This document shows positions 10,073 to 23,925 of a DNA stretch of 64,000 nt, piece after piece; the first letter of the stretch is position 1; each line of letters starts with the position of its first letter. The notes beneath the pieces are model-generated. The model saw only the letters and a list, made by a program, of their open reading frames with translations. It was not told where the DNA came from and did no database searches. Origin of the DNA: Arenicola marina (Eukaryota > Annelida > Polychaeta > Arenicolidae); NCBI GenBank assembly GCA_964019135.1, contig OZ025252.1, forward strand, positions 48,520,959 through 48,584,958, in the 5' to 3' direction. A program made the position numbers and the translations under genes.

Positions 10073-12159
10073 CGGGGACTATAGGGTAGTAGGCGATGTA
10101 TGTACGTAACCCGGGGTCCCTAGGGTAGTAGGCGATGTATCTACGTAACCCGGGGTCTCTAGGGTAGTAAGCGATGTGTGTGCGTAACCCAAGGTCCCTA
10201 GGGTAGTAGGCGATGTACGTAACCCGGGGTCCCTAGGGTAGTAGGCGATGTATGTACTTAACCCGGGATCTCTAGGGTAGTAGGCGATGTACGTAACCCG
10301 GGGTCTATAGGGTAGTAGGCGATGTGTGTACGTCACCCGGGGTCTCTAGGGTAGTAGGCGATGTATGTACGTAACCCGGGGTCCCTAGGGTAGTAGGCGA
10401 TGTATGTACGTAACCCGGGTTCCCTAGGGTAGTAGGCGATGTATGTAATTAACCCGGGGTCCCTAGGGTAGTAGGCGATGTATGTACGTAATCCGGGGTC
10501 TCTAGGGTAGTGGGCGATGTATGTACGTGACCAGGGGTCCCTAGGGTAGTAGGCGATGTATGTACGTGACCCGGGGTCCCTAGGGTAGTAGGCGATGTAT
10601 GTACGTAACCCGGGGTCTCTAGGGTAGTAAGCGATGTATGTACGTAACCCGGGGTCCCTAGGGTAGTAGACGATGTATGTACGTAACCCGGGGTCTCTAG
10701 GGTAGTAGGCGATGTACGTAACCCGGGGTCTCTAGGGTAGTAGGCCATGTATGTACGTAACCCGGGGTCCCTAAGGTAGTAGACGATGTATGTACGTAAC
10801 CCGGGGTCTCTAGGGTAGTAGGCGATGCATGTACGTAACCCGGGGTCTCTACTGTAGTAGGCGATGTATGTACGTAACCCGGGGTCTCTAGGGTAGCAGG
10901 CGATGTATGTACGTAACCCTGGGTCCCTAGGGTAGTAGGCGATGTACGTAACCCGGGGTCCCTAGGGTAGTAGGCGATGTATGTACTTAACCCGGGATCT
11001 CTAGGGTAGTAGGCGATGTACGTAACCCGGGGTCTATAGGGTAGTAGGCGATGTGTGTACGTCACCCGGGGTCTCTAGGGTAGTAGGCGATGTATGTACG
11101 TAACCCGGGGTCCCTAGGGTAGTAGGCGATGTATGTACGTAACCCGGGGTCCCTAGGGTAGTAGGCGATGTATGTACTTAACCCGGGATCTCTAGGGTAG
11201 TAGGCGATGTACGTAACCCGGGGTCTATAGGGTAGTAGGCGATGTGTGTACGTCACCCGGGGTCTCTAGGGTAGTAGGCGATGTATGTACGTAACCCGGG
11301 GTCCCTAGGGTAGTAGGCGATGTATGTACGTAACCCGGGGTCCCTAGGGTAGTAGGCGATGTATGTAATTAACCCGGGGTCCCCAGGGTAGTAGGCGATG
11401 TATGTACGTAACCCGGGGTCTCTAGGATGGTACGCGATGTATGTAACCCGGGGTCCCTAGGGTAGTAGGCGATGTAAGTAACCCGGGGTCCCTAGGGTAG
11501 TAGGCGATGTATGTACGTAATCCGGGGTCTCTAGGGTAGTGGGCGATGTATGTACGTGACCCGGGGTCCCTAGGGTAGTAGGCGATGTATGTACGTGACC
11601 CGGGGTCCCTAGGGTAGTAGGCGATGTATGTACGTAACCCGGGGTCTCTAGGGTAGTAAGCGATGTATGTACGTAACCCGGGGTCCCTAGGGTAGTAGAC
11701 GATGTATGTACGTAACCCGGGGTCTCTAGGGTAGTAGGCGATGTATGTACGTGACCCGGGGTCCCTAGGGTAGTAGGCGATGTATGTACGTAACCCGGGG
11801 TCTCTAGGGTAGTAAGCGATGTATGTACGTAACCCGGGGTCCCTAGGGTAGTAGACGATGTATGTACGTAACCCGGGGTCTCTAGGGTAGTAGGCGATGT
11901 ACGTAACCCGGGGTCTCTAGGGTAGTAGGCGATGTATGTACGTAACCCGGGGACTATAGGGTAGTAGGCGATGTATGTACGTAACCCGGGGTCCCTAGGG
12001 TAGTAGGCGATGTATCTACGTAACCCGGGGTCTCTAGGGTAGTAAGCGATGTATGTACGTAACCCGGGGTCCCTAGGGTAGTAGGCGATGTATGTAATTA
12101 ACCCGGGGTCCCCAGGGTAGTAGGCGATGTATGTACGTAACCCGGGGACTATAGGGTAG
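10073..12159 (+). repeat. Mosaic stretch with ggggactata variant and a 156 bp duplication
   Basis: This region begins with a private ggggactata monomer (A near 10,078), which recurs only near 11,953 and 12,148. It contains an A-like run (actgtag near 10,851, paired cttaacccgggatc units). Two adjacent 156 bp copies (four 39-mers) lie at about 11,580-11,736 and 11,737-11,892, defined by the taagcg and tagacg landmarks. The gtagcaggcg mutation near 10,896 is shared only with about 28,248. I see nothing here other than satellite. Confidence 0.82.
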
Positions 12160-15100
12160 TAGGCGATGTATGTACGTAACCCGGGGTCCCTAGGGTAGTA
12201 GGCGATGTATGTAATTAACCCGGGGTCCCCAGGGTAGTAGGCGATGTATGTACGTAACCCGGGGTCTCTAGGATGGTACGCGATGTATGTAAACCGGGGT
12301 CCCTAGGGTAGTAGGCGATGTAAGTAACCCGGGGTCCCTAGGGTAGTAGGCGATGTATGTACGTAACCCGGGGTCTCTAGGGTAGTAGGCGATGTATGTA
12401 CGTGACCCGGGGTCCCTAGGGTAGTAGGCGATGTATGTACGTGACCCGGGGTCCCTAGGGTAGTAGGCGATGTATGTACGTAACCCGGGGTCTCTAGGGT
12501 AGTAAGCGATGTATGTACGTAACCCGGGGTCCCTAGGGTAGTAGACGATGTATGTACGTAACCCGGGGTCTCTAGGGTAGTAGGCGATGTACGTAACCCG
12601 GGGTCTCTAGGGTAGTAGGCCATGTATGTACGTAACCCGGGGTCCCTTAGGTAGTAGACGATGTATGTACGTAACCCGGGGTCTCTAGGGTAGTAGGCGA
12701 TGTATGTACGTAACCCGGGGTCTCTAGGGTAGTAGGCGATGTATGTACGTAACCCGGGGTCTCTAGGGTAGTAGGCGATGTATGTACGTAACCCTGGGTC
12801 CCTAGGGTAGTAGGCGATGTACGTAACCCGGGGTCTCTAGGGTAGTAGGCGATGTATGCACGCAACCCGGGGTCCCTAGGGTAGTAGGCGATGTATGTAA
12901 TTAACCCGGGGTCCCTAGGGTAGTAGGCGATGTATGTACGTAACCCGGGGTCTCTAGGGTAGTAGGCGATGTATGTAACCCGGGGTCCCTAAGGTAGTAG
13001 GCGATGTACGTAACCCGGGGTCCCTAGGGTAGTAGGCGATGTATGTACGTAACGAGGGGTCCCTAGGGTAGTAGGCGATGTATGTACGTAACCCGAGGTC
13101 CCTAAGGTAGTAGGCGATGTATGTACGTAACCCGGGGTCCCTAGGGTAGTAGGCGATGTATGTACGTAACCCGGGGTCCCTAGGTTAGTAGGCGATGTAT
13201 GTACGTAACCCGGGGTCTCTAGGGTAGTAGGCGATGTACGTAACCCGGGGTCCCTAGAGTAGTAGGCGATGTATGTACGTAACCCGGGGTCCCTAGGATA
13301 GTAGGCGATGTATGTACGTAACCCGGGGTCCCTAGGGTAGTAGGCGATGTATGTACGTAACCCGGGGTCCCTAGGTTAGTAGGCGATGTATGTACGTAAC
13401 CCGGGGTCTCTAGGGTAGTAGGCGATGTACGTAACCCGGGGTCCCTAGAGTAGTAGGCGATGTATGTACGTAACCCGGGGTCCCTAGGATAGTAGGCGAT
13501 GTATGTACGTAACCCTGGGTCTCTAGGGTAGTAGGCGATGTATGTACGTAACCCGGGGTCCTGAGGGTAGTAGGCGATGTATGTACGTAATCCGGGGTCC
13601 CTAGGGTAGTAGGCGATGTATGTAATTAACCCGGGGTCCCTAGGGTAGTAGGCGATGTATGTACGTAACCCGGGGTCTCTAGGATATTACGCGATGTATG
13701 TAACCCGGGGTCCCTAGGGTAGTAGGCGATGTAAGTAACCCGGGGTCCCTAGGGTAGTAGGCGATGTATGTACGTAACCCGGGGTCTCTAGGGTAGTAGG
13801 CGATGTATGTACGTAACCCGGGGTTCCTAGGGTAGTAGGCGATGTATGTATGTAAGCCGGGGTCTCTAGGGTAGTAGGCGATGTATGTACGTAACCCGGG
13901 GTCTCTAGGGTAGTAGGCGATGTATGTACGTAACCCGGGGTCCCTAGGGTAGTAGACGATGTATGTACGTAACCCGGGGTCCCTAGGATAGTAGGCGATG
14001 TATGTACGTAACCCTGGGTCTCTAGGGTAGTAGGCGATGTATGTACGTAACCCGGGGTCCTGAGGGTAGTAGGCGATGTATGTACGTAATCCGGGGTCCC
14101 TAGGGTAGTAGGCGATGTATGTAATTAACCCGGGGTCCCTAGGGTAGTAGGCGATGTATGTACGTAACCCGGGGTCTCTAGGATAGTACGCGATGTATGT
14201 AACCCGGGGTCCCTAGGGTAGTAGGCGATGTAAGTAACCCGGGGTCCCTAGGGTAGTAGGCGATGTATGTACGTAACCCGGGGTCTCTAGGGTAGTAGGC
14301 GATGTATGTACGTAACCCGGGGTTCCTAGGGTAGTAGGCGATGTATGTATGTAAGCCGGGGTCTCTAGGGTAGTAGGCGATGTATGTACGTAACCCGGGG
14401 TCTCTAGGGTAGTAAGCGATGTATGTACGTAACCCGGGGTCCCTAGGGTAGTAGACGATGTATGTACGTAACCCGGGGTCTCTAGGGTAGTAGGCGATGT
14501 ACGTAACCCGGGGTCTCTAGGGTAGTAGGCCATGTATGTACGTAACCCGGGGTCCCTTAGGTAGTAGACGATGTATGTACGTAACCCGGGGTCTCTAGGG
14601 TAGTAGGCGATGTATGTACGTAACCCGGGGTCTCTAGGGTAGTAGGCGATGTATGTACGTAACCCGGGGTCTCTAGGGTAGTAGGCGATGTATGTACGTA
14701 ACCCTGGGTCCCTAGGGTAGTAGGCGATGTACGTAACCCGGGGTCTCTAGGGTAGTAGGCGATGTACGTAACCCGGGGTCCCTAGGGTAGTAGGCGATGT
14801 ATGTACGTAACCCGGGGTTCCTAGGGTAGTAGGCGATGTATGTACGTGACCCGGGGTCCCTAGGGTAGTAGGCGATGTATGTACGTAACCCGGGGTCCCT
14901 AGGGTAGTAGACGATGTATGTACGTAACCCGGGGTCTCTAGGGTAGTAGGCGATGTACGTAACCCGGGGTCTCTAGGGTAGTAGGCGATGTATGTACGTA
15001 ACCCGGGGTCTCTAGGGTAGTAGGCGATGTATGTACGTAACCCGGGGTCCCTAGGGTAGTAGGCGATGTATCTACCTAACCCGGGGTCTCTAGGGTAGTA

Positions 15101-16005
15101 AGCGATGTGTGTGCGTAACCCAGGGTTCCTAGGGTAGTAGGCGATGTACGTAACCCGGGGTCCCTAGGGTAGTAGGCGATGTATGTACTTAACCCGGGAT
15201 CTCTAGGGTAGTAGGCGATGTACGTAACCCGGGGTCTATAGGGTAGTAGGCGATGTGTGTACGTCACCCGGGGTCTCTAGGGTAGTAGGCGATGTATGTA
15301 CGTAACCCGGGGTCCCTAGGGTAGTAGGCGATGTATGTACGTAACCCGGGGTCCCTAGGGTAGTAGGCGATGTATGTAATTAACCCGGGGTCCCCAGGGT
15401 AGTAGGCGATGTATGTACGTAACCCGGGGTCTCTAGGATGGTACGCGATGTATGTAACCCGGGGTCCCTAGGGTAGTAGGCGATGTAAGTAACCCGGGGT
15501 CCCTAGGGTGGTAGGCGATGTATGTACGTAATCCGGGGTCTCTAGGGTAGTGGGCGATGTATGTACGTGACCCGGGGTCCCTAGGGTAGTAGGCGATGTA
15601 CGTAACCCGGGGTCTCTAGGGTAGTAGGCCATGTATGTACGTAACCCGGGGTCCCTAAGGTAGTAGACGATGTATGTACGTAACCCGGGGTCTCTAGGGT
15701 AGTAGGCGATGCATGTACGTAACCCGGGGTCTCTACTGTAGTAGGCGATGTATGTACGTAACCCGGGGTCTCTAGGGTAGTAGGCGATGTATGTACGTAA
15801 CCCTGGGCCCTAGGGTAGTAGGCGATGTACGTAACCCGGGGTCCCTAGGGTAGTAGGCGATGTATGTACTTAACCCGGGATCTCTAGGGTAGTAGGCGAT
15901 GTACGTAACCCGGGGTCTATAGGGTAGTAGGCGATGTGTGTACGTCACCCGGGGTCTCTAGGGTAGTAGGCGATGTATGTACGTAACCCGGGGTCCCTAG
16001 GGTAG
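12160..16005 (+). repeat. About 3,846 bp higher-order unit, copy 1
   Basis: Landmarks from about 12,160 to 15,590 recur 3,846 bp later (for example the gtaaaccgggg mutation near 12,290 and 16,136, and the type III 35-mer at 12,316 and 16,162). The same arrangement at 29.5-33.4 kb has an offset of 3,847 bp. The 1 bp difference is explained by a private single-base deletion near 15,808 (ccctgggccctag instead of ccctgggtccctag). 3,847 bp fits 78 long plus 23 short monomers. Confidence 0.87.
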
Positions 16006-19000
16006 TAGGCGATGTATGTACGTAACCCGGGGTCCCTAGGGTAGTAGGCGATGTATGTAATTAACCCGGGGTCCCCAGGGTAGTAGGCGATGTATGTACG
16101 TAACCCGGGGTCTCTAGGATGGTACGCGATGTATGTAAACCGGGGTCCCTAGGGTAGTAGGCGATGTAAGTAACCCGGGGTCCCTAGGGTAGTAGGCGAT
16201 GTATGTACGTAACCCGGGGTCTCTAGGGTAGTAGGCGATGTATGTACGTGACCCGGGGTCCCTAGGGTAGTAGGCGATGTATGTACGTGACCCGGGGTCC
16301 CTAGGGTAGTAGGCGATGTATGTACGTAACCCGGGGTCTCTAGGGTAGTAAGCGATGTATGTACGTAACCCGGGGTCCCTAGGGTAGTAGACGATGTATG
16401 TACGTAACCCGGGGTCTCTAGGGTAGTAGGCGATGTACGTAACCCGGGGTCTCTAGGGTAGTAGGCCATGTATGTACGTAACCCGGGGTCCCTTAGGTAG
16501 TAGACGATGTATGTACGTAACCCGGGGTCTCTAGGGTAGTAGGCGATGTATGTACGTAACCCGGGGTCTCTAGGGTAGTAGGCGATGTATGTACGTAACC
16601 CGGGGTCTCTAGGGTAGTAGGCGATGTATGTACGTAACCCTGGGTCCCTAGGGTAGTAGGCGATGTACGTAACATGGGGTCTCTAGGGTAGTAGGCGATG
16701 TATGCACGCAACCCGGGGTCCCTAGGGTAGTAGGCGATGTATGTAATTAACCCGGGGTCCCTAGGGTAGTAGGCGATGTATGTACGTAACCCGGGGTCTC
16801 TAGGGTAGTAGGCGATGTATGTAACCCGGGGTCCCTAGGGTAGTAGGCGATGTACGTAACCCGGGGTCCCTAGGGTAGTAGGCGATGTATGTACGTAACG
16901 AGGGGTCCCTAGGGTAGTAGGCGATGTATGTACGTAACCCGAGGTCCCTAGGGTAGTAGGCGATGTATGTACGTAACCCGGGGTCCCTAGGGTAGTAGGC
17001 GATGTATGTACGTAACCCGGGGTCCCTAGGTTAGTAGGCGATGTATGTACGTAACCCGGGGTCTCTAGGGTAGTAGGCGATGTACGTAACCCGGGGTCCC
17101 TAGAGTAGTAGGCGATGTATGTACGTAACCCGGGGTCCCTAGGATAGTAGGCGATGTATGTACGTAACCCGGGGTCCCTAGGGTAGTAGGCGATGTATGT
17201 ACGTAACCCGGGGTCCCTAGGTTAGTAGGCGATGTATGTACGTAACCCGGGGTCTCTAGGGTAGTAGGCGATGTACGTAACCCGGGGTCCCTAGAGTAGT
17301 AGGCGATGTATGTACGTAACCCGGGGTTCCTAGGATAGTAGGCGATGTATGTACGTAACCCTGGGTCTCTAGGGTAGTAGGCGATGTATGTACGTAACCC
17401 GGGGTCCTGAGGGTAGTAGGCGATGTATGTACGTAATCCGGGGTCCCTAGGGTAGTAGGCGATGTATGTAATTAACCCGGGGTCCCTAGGGTAGTAGGCG
17501 ATGTATGTACGTAACCCGGGGTCTCTAGGATAGTACGCGATGTATGTAACCCGGGGTCCCTAGGGTAGTAGGCGATGTAAGTAACCCGGGGTCCCTAGGG
17601 TAGTAGGCGATGTATGTACGTAACCCGGGGTCTCTAGGGTAGTAGGCGATGTATGTACGTAACCCGGGGTTCCTAGGGTAGTAGGCGATGTATGTATGTA
17701 AGCCGGGGTCTCTAGGGTAGTAGGCGATGTATGTACGTAACCCGGGGTCTCTAGGGTAGTAGGCGATGTATGTACGTAACCCGGGGTCCCTAGGGTAGTA
17801 GACGATGTATGTACGTAACCCGGGGTCCCTAGGATAGTAGGCGATGTATGTACGTAACCCTGGGTCTCTAGGGTAGTAGGCGATGTATGTACGTAACCCG
17901 GGGTCCTGAGGGTAGTAGGCGATGTATGTACGTAATCCGGGGTCCCTAGGGTAGTAGGCGATGTATGTAATTAACCCGGGGTCCCTAGGGTAGTAGGCGA
18001 TGTATGTACGTAACCCGGGGTCTCTAGGATAGTACGCGATGTATGTAACCCGGGGTCCCTAGGGTAGTAGGCGATGTAAGTAACCCGGGGTCCCTAGGGT
18101 AGTAGGCGATGTATGTACGTAACCCGGGGTCTCTAGGGTAGTAGGCGATGTATGTACGTAACCCGGGGTTCCTAGGGTAGTAGGCGATGTATGTATGTAA
18201 GCCGGGGTCTCTAGGGTAGTAGGCGATGTATGTACGTAACCCGGGGTCTCTAGGGTAGTAAGCGATGTATGTACGTAACCCGGGGTCCCTAGGGTAGTAG
18301 ACGATGTATGTACGTAACCCGGGGTCTCTAGGGTAGTAGGCGATGTACGTAACCCGGGGTCTCTAGGGTAGTAGGCCATGTATGTACGTAACCCGGGGTC
18401 CCTTAGGTAGTAGACGATGTATGTACGTAACCCGGGGTCTCTAGGGTAGTAGGCGATGTATGTACGTAACCCGGGGTCTCTAGGGTAGTAGGCGATGTAT
18501 GTACGTAACCCGGGGTCTCTAGGGTAGTAGGCGATGTATGTACGTAACCCTGGGTCCCTAGGGTAGTAGGCGATGTACGTAACCCGGGGTCTCTAGGGTA
18601 GTAGGCGATGTACGTAACCCGGGGTCCCTAGGGTAGTAGGCGATGTATGTACGTAACCCGGGGTTCCTAGGGTAGTAGGCGATGTATGTACGTGACCCGG
18701 GGTCCCTAGGGTAGTAGGCGATGTATGTACGTAACCCGGGGTCCCTAGGGTAGTAGACGATGTATGTACGTAACCCGGGGTCTCTAGGGTAGTAGGCGAT
18801 GTACGTAACCCGGGGTCTCTAGGGTAGTAGGCGATGTATGTACGTAACCCGGGGTCTCTAGGGTAGTAGGCGATGTATGTACGTAACCCGGGGTCCCTAG
18901 GATAGTAGGCGATGTATCTACCTAACCCGGGGTCTCTAGGGTAGTAAGCGATGTGTGTGCGTAACCCAGGGTCCCTAGGGTAGTAGGCGATGTACGTAAC

Positions 19001-19436
19001 CCGGGGTCCCTAGGGTAGTAGGCGATGTATGTACTTAACCCGGGATCTCTAGGGTAGTAGGCGATGTACGTAACCCGGGGTCTATAGGGTAGTAGGCGAT
19101 GTGTGTACGTCACCCGGGGTCTCTAGGGTAGTAGGCGATGTATGTACGTAACCCGGGGTCCCTAGGGTAGTAGGCGATGTATGTACGTAACCCGGGGTCC
19201 CTAGGGTAGTAGGCGATGTATGTAATTAACCCGGGGTCCCCAGGGTAGTAGGCGATGTATGTACGTAACCCGGGGTCTCTAGGATGGTACGCGATGTATG
19301 TAACCCGGGGTCCCTAGGGTAGTAGGCGATGTAAGTAACCCGGGGTCCCTAGGGTGGTAGGCGATGTATGTACGTAATCCGGGGTCTCTAGGGTAGTGGG
19401 CGATGTATGTACGTGACCCGGGGTCCCTAGGGTAGT
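16006..19436 (+). repeat. About 3,846 bp higher-order unit, copy 2 (partial)
   Basis: Follows copy 1 directly and matches it until about 19,436 / 15,590, where copy 1 passes into a ggccatg/actgtag segment and copy 2 keeps a second gtacgtgaccc monomer. A private gtaacatgggg mutation near 16,673 is absent from copy 1 and is shared with about 34,017, 36,805 and 40,768. Confidence 0.86.
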
Positions 19437-22376
19437 AGGCGATGTATGTACGTGACCCGGGGTCCCTAGGGTAGTAGGCGATGTATGTACGTAACCCGGG
19501 GTCCCTAGGGTAGTAGGCGATGTATGTACTTAACCCGGGATCTCTAGGGTAGTAGGCGATGTACGTAACCCGGGGTCTATAGGGTAGTAGGCGATGTGTG
19601 TACGTCACCCGGGGTCTCTAGGGTAGTAGGCGATGTATGTACGTAACCCGGGGTCCCTAGGGTAGTAGGCGATGTATGTACGTAACCCGGGGTCCCTAGG
19701 GTAGTAGGCGATGTATGTACTTAACCCGGGATCTCTAGGGTAGTAGGCGATGTACGTAACCCGGGGTCTATAGGGTAGTAGGCGATGTGTGTACGTCACC
19801 CGGGGTCTCTAGGGTAGTAGGCGATGTATGTACGTAACCCGGGGTCCCTAGGGTAGTAGGCGATGTATGTACGTAACCCGGGGTCCCTAGGGTAGTAGGC
19901 GATGTATGTAATTAACCCGGGGTCCCCAGGGTAGTACGCGATGTATGTACGTAACCCGGGGTCTCTAGGATGGTACGCGATGTATGTAACCCGGGGTCCC
20001 TAGGGTAGTAGGCGATGTAAGTAACCCGGGGTCCCTAGGGTAGTAGGCGATGTATGTACGTAATCCGGGGTCTCTAGGGTAGTAGGCGATGTATGTACGT
20101 AACCCGAGGTCTCTAGGGTAGTAGGCGATGTACGTAACCCGGGGTCTCTAGGGTAGTAGGCCATGTATGTACGTAACCCGGGGTCCCAAAGGTAGTAGAC
20201 GATGTATGTACGTAACCCGGGGTCTCTAGGGTAGTAGGCGATGTATGTACGTAACCCGGGGTCTCTAGGGTAGTAGGCGATGTATGTACGTAACCCGGGG
20301 TCTCTAGGGTAGTAGGCGATGTATGTACGTAACCCTGGGTCCCTAGGGTAGTAGGCGATGTACGTAACCCGGGGTCTCTAGGGTAGTAGGCGATGTATGT
20401 ACGCAACCCGGGGTCCCTAGGGTAGTAGGCGATGTATGTAATTAACCCGGGGTCCCTAGGGTAGTAGGCGATGTATGTACGTAACCCGGGGTCTCTAGGG
20501 TAGTAGGCGATGTATGTAACCCGGGGTCCCTAGGGTAGTAGGCGATGTACGTAACCCGGGGTCCCTAGGGTAGTAGGCGATGTATGTACGTAACGAGGAG
20601 TCCCTAGGGTAGTAGGCGATGTATGTACGTAACCCGAGGTCCCTAGGGTAGTAGGCGATGTATGTACGTAACCCGGGGTCCCTAGGGTAGTAGGCGATGT
20701 ATGTACGTAAGCCGGGGTCCCTAGGTTAGTAGGCGATGTATGTACGTAACCCGGGGTCTCTAGGGTAGTAGGCGATGTATGTACGTAACCCGGGGTCCCT
20801 AGGGTAGTAGGCGATGTACGTAACCCGGGGTCCCTAGGGTAGTAGGCGATGTATGTACGTAACCCGGGGTTCCTAGGGTAGTAGGCGATGTATGTACGCG
20901 ACCCGGGGTCCCTAGGGTAGTAGGCGATGTATGTACGTAACCCGGGGTCTCTAGGGTAGTAAGCGATGTATGTACGTAACCCGGGGTCCCTAGGGTAGTA
21001 GACGATGTATGTACGTAACCCGGGGTCTCTAGGGTAGTAGGCGATGTACGTAACCCGGGGTCTCTAGGGTAGTAGGCGATGTATGTACGTAACCCGGGGT
21101 CTCTAGGGTAGTAGGCGATGTATGTACGTAACCCGGGGTCCCTAGGGTAGTAGGCGATGTATCTACGTAACCCGGGGTCTCTAGGGTAGTAAGCGATGTG
21201 TGTGCGTAACCCAGGGTCCCTAGGGTAGTAGGCGATGTACGTAACCCGGGGTCCCTAGGGTAGTAGGCGATGTATGTACTTAACCCGGGATCTCTAGGGT
21301 AGTAGGCGATGTACGCAACCCGGGGTCTATAGGGTAGTAGGCGATGTGTGTACGTCACCCGGGGTCTCTAGGGTAGTAGGCGATGTATGTACGTAACCCG
21401 GGGTCCCTAGGGTAGTAGGCGATGTATGTACGTAACCCGGGTTCCCTAGGGTAGTAGGCGATGTATGTAATTAACCCGGGGTCCCCAGGGTAGTAGGCGA
21501 TGTATGTACGTAATCCGGGGTCTCTAGGGTAGTGGGCGATGTATGTACGTGACCCGGGGTCCCTAGGGTAGTAGGCGATGTATGTACGTGACCCGGGGTC
21601 CCTAGGGTAGTAGGCGATGTATGTACGTAACCCGGGGTCTCTAGGGTAGTAAGCGATGTATGTACGTAACCCGGGGTCCCTAGGGTAGTAGACGATGTAT
21701 GTACGTAACCCGGGGTCTCTAGGGTAGTAGGCGATGTACGTAACCCGGGGTCTCTAGGGTAGTAGGCCATGTATGTACGTAACCCGGGGTCCCTAAGGTA
21801 GTAGACGATGTATGTACGTAACCCGGGGTCTCTAGGGTAGTAGGCGATGCATGTACGTAACCCGGGGTCTCTACTGTAGTAGGCGATGTATGTACGTAAC
21901 CCGGGGTCTCTAGGGTAGTAGGCGATGTATGTACGTAACCCTGGGTCCCTAGGGTAGTAGGCGATGTACGTAACCCGGGGTCCCTAGGGTAGTAGGCGAT
22001 GTATGTACTTAACCCGGGATCTCTAGGGTAGTAGGCGATGTACGTAACCCGGGGTCTATAGGGTAGTAGGCGATGTGTGTACGTCACCCGGGGTCTCTAG
22101 GGTAGTAGGCGATGTATGTACGTAACCCGGGGTCCCTAGGGTAGTAGGCGATGTATGTACGTAACCCGGGGTCCCTAGGGTAGTAGGCGATGTATGTACT
22201 TAACCCGGGATCTCTAGGGTAGTAGGCGATGTACGTAACCCGGGGTCTATAGGGTAGTAGGCGATGTGTGTACGTCACCCGGGGTCTCTAGGGTAGTAGG
22301 CGATGTATGTACGTAACCCGGGGTCCCTAGGGTAGTAGGCGATGTATGTACGTAACCCGGGGTCCCTAGGGTAGTA
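19437..22376 (+). repeat. A-like and B-like mixed segment
   Basis: From about 19,490 onward the order matches 54,187-57,073 at an offset of 34,697 bp, and all of it matches the later copy at offset 24,096. It contains paired 191 bp units near 19,511-19,892, the cccaaaggtag mutation near 20,187, the cgaggag marker near 20,592 and the actgtag marker near 21,873. The cccaaagg and gtacgcgaccc mutations recur only in the 24,096 bp copy (near 44,283 and 44,994). Confidence 0.85.
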
Positions 22377-22641
22377 GGCGATGTATGTAATTAACCCGGG
22401 GTCCCCAGGGTAGTAGGCGATGTATGTACGTAACCCGGGGTCTCTAGGATGGTACGCGATGTATGTAACCCGGGGTCCCTAGGGTAGTAGGCGATGTAAG
22501 TAACCCGGGGTCCCTAGGGTAGTAGGCGATGTATGTACGTAATCCGGGGTCTCTAGGGTAGTGGGCGATGTATGTACGTGACCCGGGGTCCCTAGGGTAG
22601 TAGGCGATGTATGTACGTGACCCGGGGTCCCTAGGGTAGTA
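22377..22641 (+). repeat. 265 bp tandem duplication, unit 1
   Basis: Seven monomers from the gtaattaaccc/ggggtccccag monomer through gatggtacgc, types II and III 35-mers, gtaatccgggg, gtgggcg and gtacgtgaccc are repeated at 22,642-22,906. The length fits 5 long plus 2 short monomers. The duplication also exists at 46,473-46,737 and 46,738-47,002, so it predates the 24 kb duplication. Confidence 0.92.
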
Positions 22642-22906
22642 GGCGATGTATGTAATTAACCCGGGGTCCCCAGGGTAGTAGGCGATGTATGTACGTAACC
22701 CGGGGTCTCTAGGATGGTACGCGATGTATGTAACCCGGGGTCCCTAGGGTAGTAGGCGATGTAAGTAACCCGGGGTCCCTAGGGTAGTAGGCGATGTATG
22801 TACGTAATCCGGGGTCTCTAGGGTAGTGGGCGATGTATGTACGTGACCCGGGGTCCCTAGGGTAGTAGGCGATGTATGTACGTGACCCGGGGTCCCTAGG
22901 GTAGTA
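22642..22906 (+). repeat. 265 bp tandem duplication, unit 2
   Basis: Direct repeat of 22,377-22,641. The related segments at 28.7 kb and 57.2 kb carry only one copy. This changes the offset to the 28.2-32 kb region from 6,330 to 6,065 bp, exactly 265 bp. Confidence 0.92.
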
Positions 22907-23925
22907 GGCGATGTATGTACGTAACCCGGGGTCTCTAGGGTAGTAAGCGATGTATGTACGTAACCCGGGGTCCCTAGGGTAGTAGACGATGTATGTACGT
23001 AACCCGGGGTCTCTAGGGTAGTAGGCGATGTACGTAACCCGGGGTCTCTAGGGTAGTAGGCCATGTATGTACGTAACCCGGGGTCCCTAAGGTAGTAGAC
23101 GATGTATGTACGTAACCCGGGGTCTCTAGGGTAGTAGGCGATGCATGTACGTAACCCGGGGTCTCTACTGTAGTAGGCGATGTATGTACGTAACCCGGGG
23201 TCTCTAGGGTAGTAGGCGATGTATGTACGTAACCCTGGGTCCCTAGGGTAGTAGGCGATGTACGTAACCCGGGGTCCCTAGGGTAGTAGGCGATGTATGT
23301 ACTTAACCCGGGATCTCTAGGGTAGTAGGCGATGTACGTAACCCGGGGTCTATAGGGTAGTAGGCGATGTGTGTACGTCACCCGGGGTCTCTAGGGTAGT
23401 AGGCGATGTATGTACGTAACCCGGGGTCCCTAGGGTAGTAGGCGATGTATGTACGTAACCCGGGGTCCCTAGGGTAGTAGGCGATGTATGTAATTAACCC
23501 GGGGTCCCCAGGGTAGTAGGCGATGTATGTACGTAACCCGGGGTCTCTAGGATGGTACGCGATGTATGTAAACCGGGGTCCCTAGGGTAGTAGGCGATGT
23601 AAGTAACCCGGGGTCCCTAGGGTAGTAGGCGATGTATGTACGTAACCCGGGGTCTCTAGGGTAGTAGGCGATGTATGTACGTGACCCGGGGTCCCTAGGG
23701 TAGTAGGCGATGTATGTACGTGACCCGGGGTCCCTAGGGTAGTAGGCGATGTATGTACGTAACCCGGGGTCTCTAGGGTAGTAGGCGATGTATGTACGTA
23801 ACCCGGGGTCCCTAGGGTAGTAGACGATGTATGTACGTAACCCGGGGTCTCTAGGGTAGTAGGCGATGTACGTAACCCGGGGTCTCTAGGGTAGTAGGCC
23901 ATGTATGTACGTAACCCGGGGTCCC
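22907..23925 (+). repeat. A-like segment before the 1,910 bp array
   Basis: Contains the ggccatg, ctaaggtag, gcatgtacg and actgtag landmarks in the usual order, then a single (unpaired) cttaacccgggatc group near 23,300 and the gtaaaccgggg mutation near 23,571. It matches 57,452-58,470 (offset 34,545) and 28,972-29,990 (offset 6,065). Nothing but satellite is visible. Confidence 0.84.
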